Part shown: piece by piece, positions 58,346 to 64,000 of the stretch | Layout of the letters: each line of letters starts with the position of its first letter | How positions within the stretch are numbered: the stretch's first letter is position 1 | Source of the DNA: Streptomyces tuirus | Lineage (GTDB): Bacteria; Actinomycetota; Actinomycetes; Streptomycetales; Streptomycetaceae | Direction of reading: 5' to 3' | NCBI RefSeq assembly: GCF_014701095.1 | Contig: NZ_AP023439.1 | Coordinates: 1,538,001 to 1,602,000, forward strand | DNA length: 64,000 nucleotides | The notes under the pieces: generated by a model | What the model was told of the DNA's origin: nothing | The model's input: the letters and a program-made list of their open reading frames with translations, nothing else | The model's database searches: none | Position numbers and translations under genes: made by a program

Positions 58346-59106
58346 GCGGATGCGCCGCCCTTCGCGTATGCCTCGTAGCCCTCGTTCTCCAGCTTGTCGG
58401 CGAGCTCGGCGCCGCCGGACTCGACGATCCGGCCGCCGGAGAAGACGTGCACGTGGTCGGGCTTGATGTAGCGCAGGATGCGCGTGTAGTGCGTGATCAG
58501 CAGCGTGCCGACCTCGCCCGTCTCGCGGACGCGGTTCACGCCCTCGGACACGACGCGCAGGGCGTCGACGTCGAGGCCGGAGTCGGTCTCGTCGAGGATC
58601 GCGATCTTCGGCTTGAGGAGCTCCAGCTGGAGGATCTCGTGGCGCTTCTTCTCACCGCCGGAGAAGCCCTCGTTGACGTTGCGCTCGGCGAAGGACGGGT
58701 CCATGTTGAGGCGCTCCATGGCCTCCTTGACCTCCTTGACCCAGGTGCGCAGCTTGGGGGCCTCGCCGCGGATGGCGGTGGCGGAGGTGCGCAGGAAGTT
58801 CGACACGGAGACACCCGGCACCTCGACCGGGTACTGCATCGCGAGGAACAGGCCGGCGCGGGCGCGCTCGTCGACGGACATCTCCAGGACGTCCTCGCCG
58901 TCGAGGGTGACGGTGCCGCCGGTGATCGTGTACTTGGGGTGACCCGCGAGGGAGTAGGCGAGGGTCGACTTGCCGGAGCCGTTGGGGCCCATGATGGCGT
59001 GCGTCTCACCCTGCTTCACGGTGAGGTCGACGCCCTTGAGGATCTCCTTCGTGGCGTTGTCGGCCTCGACGGTGACGTGCAGGTCTCGGATTTCAAGCGT
59101 TGCCAT
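58342..59106 (-). CDS. sufC: Fe-S assembly ATPase SufC
   Basis: A 254-residue ABC-type ATPase. Walker A is GPNGSGKST, the signature is FSGGEKKRHEILQL and Walker B is IAILDETDSGLD. It drives cluster building on the SufB-SufD scaffold. A 7-base gap separates it from the Rieske-type gene. Confidence 0.94.
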   Translation of the reverse strand: MATLEIRDLHVTVEADNATKEILKGVDLTVKQGETHAIMGPNGSGKSTLAYSLAGHPKYTITGGTVTLDGEDVLEMSVDERARAGLFLAMQYPVEVPGVSVSNFLRTSATAIRGEAPKLRTWVKEVKEAMERLNMDPSFAERNVNEGFSGGEKKRHEILQLELLKPKIAILDETDSGLDVDALRVVSEGVNRVRETGEVGTLLITHYTRILRYIKPDHVHVFSGGRIVESGGAELADKLENEGYEAYAKGGASA

Positions 59107-59113
59107 GGGTGCC

Positions 59114-59431
59114 TCAGGACTCCTGGGTGAGGGAGACGAGCACGTCGTCCCCTTCGATCTTTACGGGGTATACGGGGACGGGGCGCGTCGCCGGGAGGGC
59201 GTCGGGCTTGCCGGAGCGGAGGTCGAAGCGCGAGCCGTGCAGCCAGCACTCGATGTGGCAGTCGTCGACCTCGCCCTCCGAGAGGGAGACGTTCGCGTGC
59301 GAGCAGATGTCGTTGATCGCGAACACCTCGCCCCCGGTGAGCACGACGGAGACCGGCGTGCCGTCGAGTTCCACCCGTTTCGGGGTGTCCTCCTCCAGCT
59401 CACTCAGTCCGCAGGCGCGTCGGAACGTCAT
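59114..59431 (-). CDS. Rieske-type [2Fe-2S] ferredoxin in the suf operon
   Basis: A 105-residue Rieske protein. Cluster ligands are Cys-x-His in DICSHANVSL and Cys-x-x-His in IECWLHGSRFDL. It resembles the ferredoxin subunit of aromatic dioxygenases (NirD/BphF-like), yet it sits between sufD (ATGA overlap) and sufC. This placement is usual in actinobacterial suf operons, where it probably supplies electrons for cluster assembly; its exact partner is not established here. Confidence 0.9.
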   Translation of the reverse strand: MTFRRACGLSELEEDTPKRVELDGTPVSVVLTGGEVFAINDICSHANVSLSEGEVDDCHIECWLHGSRFDLRSGKPDALPATRPVPVYPVKIEGDDVLVSLTQES

Positions 59432-60612
59432 GCGACCGCCGCCTCCAGCTCCTCCTCGATCTTGGCGATCAGGCGCTCCTCGATGTCCGGGACGCCGATC
59501 TGCTGGACGAGTTCGGCGAAGAAGCCGCGGACCACCAGACGGCGGGCGTCCTGCTCGGGGATGCCGCGGGCCATCAGGTAGAAGAGCTGCTCGTCGTCGA
59601 AGCGGCCGGTCGCGGAGGCGTGGCCGGCGCCGACGATCTCACCGGTCTCGATCTCCAGGTTGGGCACGGAGTCGACGCGGGCGCCGTCGGTGAGGACCAG
59701 GTTGCGGTTCATCTCGTAGGTGTCGGTGCCCTCGGCCTTGGCCTCGATGAGGACGTCACCGATCCACACGGCGTGCGCGTCGTCGCCCTGGAGCGCGCCC
59801 TTGTAGGCGACGTTCGACTTGCAGTGCGGGACGTTGTGGTCGACGAGGAGACGGTGCTCCTGGTGCTGGCCGGCGTCGGTGAAGTACAGGCCGAAGAGTT
59901 CGGCCTCGCCGCCGGGGCCGGCGTAGACGACGCGCGGGTGGAGCCGGACGACGTCGCCGCCGAAGGTGACGACGACCGACTTGAAGGAGGCGTCGCGGCC
60001 GACGAGGGCGTTGTGCTGGCCCACGTGGACGGCCTTGTCGTCCCAGTCCTGGACGGAGACGACGGTCAGCTTGGCACCGTCGCCGAGCAGGTACTCGACG
60101 TTGGCGGCGAGCACCGCGTCACCGGTGTGGTCGATGACCACCACGGCCTCGGCGAAGGCGCCCAGCTCGATCACCTGGTGGCCGAAGGCGGTGCCGCCCT
60201 CGCCGTGCACCGCGATGCGGATGGGCTCGGTGAGGACGGTCTCCTTGGGGACGGTCACGACCGAGGCCTTCTCGAACGCCGAATAGGCCTGGGCGGCGAC
60301 GCGGTCCACCGGGGTGCCGGCCTTGCCGAGTCGCGCGTCGTCGCGGCCGACGGCCTCGACGGTGACGCCCTCGGGGGCCTGGACGTCGACCTTCACGCCG
60401 TTGCCGTTCGCGACGGCGGTGCCGTCGTGCAGGCCGCGCAGGCGCTCCAGCGGGGTGAACCGCCACTCCTCCTCACGGCCGTGCGGGACGGGGAAGTCCG
60501 CCACGTCGAAGGAGGGGGGCGCGCTCATGCGCGTGGCGACGGTCGACTCCGCGGCGACCGCGATCGAGCCCGCGGTGGTGGATCCCACGGGGATATTCTG
60601 GGCCTCAGCCAT
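59428..60612 (-). CDS. sufD: Fe-S scaffold protein SufD
   Basis: A 394-residue SufB/SufD-family protein. The beta-helix core is visible as YAGPGGEAELFGLYFTDAGQHQEHRLLVDH, with HCKSNVAYKGALQGDDAHAVW following. C-terminal helices contain GHASATGRFDDEQLFYLMARGIPEQDARRLVVRGFF. It partners SufB and SufC. It overlaps the Rieske gene and starts 55 bases after sufB. Confidence 0.93.
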   Translation of the reverse strand: MAEAQNIPVGSTTAGSIAVAAESTVATRMSAPPSFDVADFPVPHGREEEWRFTPLERLRGLHDGTAVANGNGVKVDVQAPEGVTVEAVGRDDARLGKAGTPVDRVAAQAYSAFEKASVVTVPKETVLTEPIRIAVHGEGGTAFGHQVIELGAFAEAVVVIDHTGDAVLAANVEYLLGDGAKLTVVSVQDWDDKAVHVGQHNALVGRDASFKSVVVTFGGDVVRLHPRVVYAGPGGEAELFGLYFTDAGQHQEHRLLVDHNVPHCKSNVAYKGALQGDDAHAVWIGDVLIEAKAEGTDTYEMNRNLVLTDGARVDSVPNLEIETGEIVGAGHASATGRFDDEQLFYLMARGIPEQDARRLVVRGFFAELVQQIGVPDIEERLIAKIEEELEAAVA

Positions 60613-60667
60613 GGCTGTCGTAGTGCTCTCTTTCCTGAGGGGGACGTCTTGCTGTCGAGGGGGCGGG

Positions 60668-62089
60668 TCAGCCGACCGCGCCCTCCATCTGCAGCTCGAT
60701 CAGCCGGTTGAGCTCCAGCGCGTACTCCATGGGGAGCTCCTTGGCGATGGGCTCGACGAAGCCGCGCACGATCATCGCCATGGCCTCGAACTCGCTCATG
60801 CCGCGGCTCATCAGGTAGAAGAGCTGGTCCTCGGAGACCTTGGAGACGGTCGCCTCGTGGCCCATGGACACGTCGTCCTCGCGGACGTCCACGTAGGGGT
60901 AGGTGTCCGAGCGGGAGATGGTGTCGACGAGCAGCGCGTCGCAGAGCACGTTCGACTTGGAGCCCGGGGCGCCCTCGCCGATCTCGATGAGACCGCGGTA
61001 GGAGGTGCGGCCACCGCCGCGCGCGACGGACTTCGAGACGATGTTGGACGACGTGTTCGGCGCCATGTGGACCATCTTGGCGCCCGCGTCCTGGTGCTGG
61101 CCCTCGCCGGCGAAGGCGATGGACAGGGTCTCGCCCTTGGCGTGCTCGCCCATCAGGTAGACGGCCGGGTACTTCATCGTCACCTTGGAGCCGATGTTGC
61201 CGTCGACCCACTCCATGGTCGCGCCCTCGTAGGCGACCGCGCGCTTGGTGACCAGGTTGTAGACGTTGTTCGACCAGTTCTGGATGGTCGTGTAGCGGCA
61301 GCGGGCGTTCTTCTTGACGATGATCTCGACGACCGCGGAGTGCAGCGAGTCCGACTTGTAGATCGGGGCGGTGCAGCCCTCGACGTAGTGCACGTAGGCA
61401 CCCTCGTCGACGATGATCAGGGTCCGCTCGAACTGGCCCATGTTCTCCGTGTTGATACGGAAGTAGGCCTGGAGCGGGATCTCCACGTGGACGCCCGGCG
61501 GGACGTAGATGAAGGAGCCGCCCGACCACACGGCGGAGTTCAGCGACGCGAACTTGTTGTCGCCGACGGGGATGACCGTCCCGAAGTACTCCTTGAAGAG
61601 CTCCGGGTGCTCCTTCAGCGCGGTGTCGGTGTCGAGGAAGATGACGCCCTGCTCCTCCAGGTCCTCACGGATCTGGTGGTAGACGACCTCGGACTCGTAC
61701 TGGGCGGCGACACCGGCGACGAGGCGCTGCTTCTCCGCCTCGGGGATGCCGAGCTTGTCGTAGGTGTTCTTGATGTCCTCGGGCAGGTCCTCCCAGGACT
61801 CCGCCTGCTTCTCCGTGGACCGCACGAAGTACTTGATGTTGTCGAAGTCGATGCCGGAGAGGTCGGAGCCCCAGTTCGGCATGGGCTTCTTCTCGAAAAG
61901 ACGCAGGCCCTTGAGACGGAGCTTGGTCATCCACTCCGGCTCGCTCTTCTTGGCGGAGATGTCCCGGACGACGTCCTCGTCGATGCCGCGCTTGGCAGAG
62001 GCGCCGGCCGTGTCGGAGTCGGCCCAGCCGTACTCGTACTTGCCCAGGCCCTCCAGCTCGGGGTGGGCAGTCTCCGTGGGGAGAGTCAT
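60668..62089 (-). CDS. sufB: Fe-S scaffold protein SufB
   Basis: A 473-residue scaffold. Conserved stretches are [60 protein letters not shown] and [21 protein letters not shown]. The first Cys of that region and later His/Glu residues take part in cluster assembly. ATG 62089 overlaps the sufR stop (ATGA); the longer upstream frame is sufR DNA. Confidence 0.94.
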   Translation of the reverse strand: MTLPTETAHPELEGLGKYEYGWADSDTAGASAKRGIDEDVVRDISAKKSEPEWMTKLRLKGLRLFEKKPMPNWGSDLSGIDFDNIKYFVRSTEKQAESWEDLPEDIKNTYDKLGIPEAEKQRLVAGVAAQYESEVVYHQIREDLEEQGVIFLDTDTALKEHPELFKEYFGTVIPVGDNKFASLNSAVWSGGSFIYVPPGVHVEIPLQAYFRINTENMGQFERTLIIVDEGAYVHYVEGCTAPIYKSDSLHSAVVEIIVKKNARCRYTTIQNWSNNVYNLVTKRAVAYEGATMEWVDGNIGSKVTMKYPAVYLMGEHAKGETLSIAFAGEGQHQDAGAKMVHMAPNTSSNIVSKSVARGGGRTSYRGLIEIGEGAPGSKSNVLCDALLVDTISRSDTYPYVDVREDDVSMGHEATVSKVSEDQLFYLMSRGMSEFEAMAMIVRGFVEPIAKELPMEYALELNRLIELQMEGAVG

Positions 62090-62808
62090 GCGGGGTTCCT
62101 CCCGGCCGTGCTTGCAGATGCGTTGTGGGAAATCTTGGGGATGAACGTCGTGCAGACGCCGTCGCCGTGCGCGATGGTGGCGAGCCGCTGTACGTGTGTA
62201 CCGAGCAGCTCGGCGAAAAATTCCGTCTCCGCCTCGCACAGTTGCGGAAACTGCTCGGCGACGTGGGCGACCGGGCAGTGGTGCTGGCAGAGCTGCTCAC
62301 CCTTCTGCGGGTGAGGCGCGCTGCGCGCCGTAGCAGCGTACCCGTCGACGCTCAGGGCCTTGGCCAGCGCTTCGGCCCGCTTCTCGGGCGGGACGCCCTC
62401 GACCGCGCGGCGGTAGGCGCCGGCCTGTGCGGCGATCCTGGCGCGAGCGAAAGCGGCGATCGCCTCGTCGCCGCCCTCGCGGTCGGCGATCCAGCGCAGG
62501 GCGTCCGCCGCGAGCGTGTCGTACGACTGGTCGAAGGCGTCCCTGCCGTAGTCCGTCAGGGCGAACACCTTGGCCGGCCGGCCGCGGGTCCGCGCGCCGT
62601 ACACCCGCTGCTCGCGCGCCTCCACGACACCGTCGCCCGTGAGGGCGTCCAGGTGCCGGCGCACGGCCGCCTGGGTGAGGCCCAGCCGCTCGGCGAGCTC
62701 GGCGACGGTCGAGGGGCCGTGGTCCAGGATGGACCGCGCGACTCGGTTGCGGGTGGACCGCTCCCCGGTCGCCAGCTCCTCGTGAGGTGCCTCGCCGACG
62801 TTTTTCAC
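62086..62808 (-). CDS. sufR: SufR, iron-sulfur repressor of the suf operon
   Basis: A 240-residue regulator. The ArsR/DeoR-like HTH is [34 protein letters not shown]; the C-terminal cluster-binding region is [23 protein letters not shown], with three cysteines. Holo-SufR represses sufR-B-D-C-S-U when cluster supply is adequate. GTG 62808 is taken as start: it coincides with the edge of a CAAC-N6-GTTG palindrome and lies just after a plausible -10, so the message is probably leaderless. An upstream in-frame ATG (62865) would lie in the promoter. Confidence 0.92.
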   Translation of the reverse strand: MKNVGEAPHEELATGERSTRNRVARSILDHGPSTVAELAERLGLTQAAVRRHLDALTGDGVVEAREQRVYGARTRGRPAKVFALTDYGRDAFDQSYDTLAADALRWIADREGGDEAIAAFARARIAAQAGAYRRAVEGVPPEKRAEALAKALSVDGYAATARSAPHPQKGEQLCQHHCPVAHVAEQFPQLCEAETEFFAELLGTHVQRLATIAHGDGVCTTFIPKISHNASASTAGRNPA

Positions 62809-62821
62809 AACGCCATTGTTG
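62808..62821. promoter_or_regulatory. SufR operator CAAC-N6-GTTG over the sufR promoter
   Basis: CAAC-GCCATT-GTTG is exact. From memory this is the palindrome reported for Streptomyces SufR. It overlaps the proposed -10 and the first base of the GTG start; TTGCCC (62839-62844, minus strand) is the candidate -35. Confidence 0.75.
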
Positions 62822-62880
62822 CGTAATTCCTCCGGACCGGGCAAGCCGCGTGTGCGCCGCACCACGGTGCCCTACGTCAC

Positions 62881-62894
62881 TTAGGTGAACCTAA
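62881..62894. promoter_or_regulatory. Iron-box-like palindrome (DmdR/IdeR type)
   Basis: TTAGGT-GA-ACCTAA is a perfect palindrome that resembles half of the 19-base TTAGGTTAGGCTAACCTAA consensus (14 of 19 bases in one alignment). It stands 36 bases upstream of the sufR -35 and before the AAC(3)-type gene. Confidence 0.5.
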
Positions 62895-62969
62895 TCTGAC
62901 CTGCGGAAACGATCTCTGATCGATCAAACCGCTGGCATGCGGCAGCCGCATCGGGGACACTCCGGAACC

Positions 62970-63764
62970 ATGCCCACACCCCCTCCGACCGGCCCTCTTG
63001 TCACCCGCGAGACGCTCCGGACGCAGCTCGGCGATCTCGGGGTACAGCCCGGCGAGACCCTCCTCGTGCACTCCTCGCTCAGCGCCCTCGGCTGGGTCAA
63101 CGGCGGCGCCGTGGCGGTGGTGCGGGGACTGCTCGACGCGCTCGGTCCCGAGGGCACGCTGGTGGTCCCCACCCAGACCGGCGACCTGTCCGACCCGGCT
63201 CTGTGGAGCAATCCGCCCGTCCCCCCGCAATGGTGGGCGGCCATTCGCGCCACCATGCCCGCCTACGACCCGCGGACCACGCCCTCGCGCGGGGTCGGCG
63301 TCGTCCCGGAGACGGTGCGGACCTGGCCCGGCGCCCTGCGCAGCGCGCACCCGCAGACCTCGTTCGCGGCGCTCGGCCCGCGCGCGGCGGAGGTGCTCGA
63401 CGGGCACGCGCCGGACTGCCGGCTCGGGGAGCGCAGCCCGCTGGCGAAACTGGAGGCGATGGGCGCCCGGGTGCTGCTGCTCGGCGCCGGCTACGCCTCC
63501 TGCACGAGCTTCCACCTGGCCGAGTACCGGATCCCGTCCCCGATCGTCGCCGTGGGCCGCCCGGGCCCGCAGGGCTGGGAGACCGTGACCGAGGTGTCGA
63601 TCAGCTCGGACCGATTCGACGAGCTGGGCTACGACTTCGAACGGGACCGTCCCGTCGTGCGCGGCAAGGTCGGGGCCGCCGAGGCGCGGCTGTTCCCGGT
63701 GAAGGACGCGGTGGACTACGCCGGACGGTGGCTCGCGGTGCACCGGCCGCGCGAGGAGGAGTAG
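62970..63764 (+). CDS. AAC(3) family N-acetyltransferase (aminoglycoside-type)
   Basis: A 264-residue enzyme of the antibiotic N-acetyltransferase fold. The family motifs are [49 protein letters not shown] and [19 protein letters not shown], including the conserved Ser and His near the acetyl-CoA site. Members acetylate the 3-amino group of aminoglycosides, but many Streptomyces chromosomal relatives have no proven resistance role. ATG 62970 has only a weak CCGGAA site. It is divergent from sufR with an iron-box-like palindrome between. Confidence 0.87.
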   Translation: MPTPPPTGPLVTRETLRTQLGDLGVQPGETLLVHSSLSALGWVNGGAVAVVRGLLDALGPEGTLVVPTQTGDLSDPALWSNPPVPPQWWAAIRATMPAYDPRTTPSRGVGVVPETVRTWPGALRSAHPQTSFAALGPRAAEVLDGHAPDCRLGERSPLAKLEAMGARVLLLGAGYASCTSFHLAEYRIPSPIVAVGRPGPQGWETVTEVSISSDRFDELGYDFERDRPVVRGKVGAAEARLFPVKDAVDYAGRWLAVHRPREEE

Positions 63765-63813
63765 CCGTACCCCCCGGTCCGGGCCCCCGTGCGCCTACCT
63801 AGACTCTGGACCC

Positions 63814-64000
63814 ATGCGAAGTGAGCCCGTGGTCCAGGTCCAGGCCCTGGTGAAGCGGTACGGCACGAAGACCGCGGTGGACGGGCTCGACCTGGTGGCC
63901 CGGGCGGGTGTGACCGCCGTGCTCGGCCCCAACGGGGCGGGCAAGACGACCACGGTCGAGACCTGCGAGGGGTACCGGAAGCCGGATTCCGGCACGGTGC
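63814..64000 (+). CDS. ABC transporter ATP-binding protein (partial)
   Basis: The first 62 residues of an ATPase that runs off the right edge: MRSEPVVQVQALVKRYGTKTAVDGLDL, then Walker A GPNGAGKTTT and VETCEGYRKPDSGTV. The CEGYRKPDSG segment is typical of drug/ABC-2-type exporters (DrrA-like). TAGACT ends 8 bases before ATG 63814, so the message may be leaderless. The partner membrane subunit should lie beyond the window. Confidence 0.88.
   Translation, partial: MRSEPVVQVQALVKRYGTKTAVDGLDLVARAGVTAVLGPNGAGKTTTVETCEGYRKPDSGTV

Overview
The window is chromosomal DNA of a high-GC actinomycete, almost certainly a Streptomyces. The evidence is very GC-rich third codon positions, frequent GTG starts, ATGA/GTGA stop-start overlaps, apparently leaderless promoters, sugar ABC importers with no ATPase gene of their own, three copies of a dispersed intergenic repeat typical of the genus, and a sufR-B-D-C-S-U operon. 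No phage, insertion sequence, CRISPR array or genuine tRNA/rRNA gene was seen.

Bases 1-7600 hold the 5' part of an alpha-ketoglutarate-semialdehyde-type dehydrogenase divergent from an IclR regulator, a GNAT acetyltransferase, a DesK-type two-component system behind a gutted membrane-protein gene, a penicillin-binding protein and a purine permease. Bases 7.6-21.2 kb are a plant-cell-wall utilisation island: a secreted tandem GH43 enzyme, a pectinesterase, a PL1 pectate lyase, a sugar ABC importer, a Gfo/Idh oxidoreductase, an IlvD-type sugar-acid dehydratase, a DapA-type lyase and a GntR regulator, plus a pectinesterase remnant. After a large TPR/NTPase protein, a TIGR03086 protein and an MFS transporter, 27.0-30.2 kb carries uronate dehydrogenase divergent from kdgD and a coupled unknown gene. 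With the dehydrogenase at the left edge these give most of the oxidative galacturonate/glucuronate route to 2-oxoglutarate. Bases 30.5-35.5 kb are a DeoR-headed polyol-type ABC importer and zinc dehydrogenase operon.

The middle (35.5-46.4 kb) has a double TerD protein, TetR and LacI regulators, a VOC protein, ACC deaminase with a GntR regulator, a Ro60 orthologue (rsr) preceded by two probable Y RNAs (one with a tRNA-like domain), and a PhoX-type phosphatase behind a PHO box. The right part (46.5-64 kb) has a secreted nuclease, an ABM-domain protein, stress-type small membrane proteins, a SigE-family sigma factor with a coupled partner, dapD, a TetR/SMR efflux pair, an AbfB-domain protein, the complete suf operon with SufR and probable iron-responsive sites, an AAC(3)-family acetyltransferase and the start of an ABC ATPase gene.

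The two observations most worth following are the Y RNA pair upstream of rsr, and a roughly 170-base structured repeat present twice (38923-39091 and 49581-49750) whose inner stem shows compensatory base changes between the copies.
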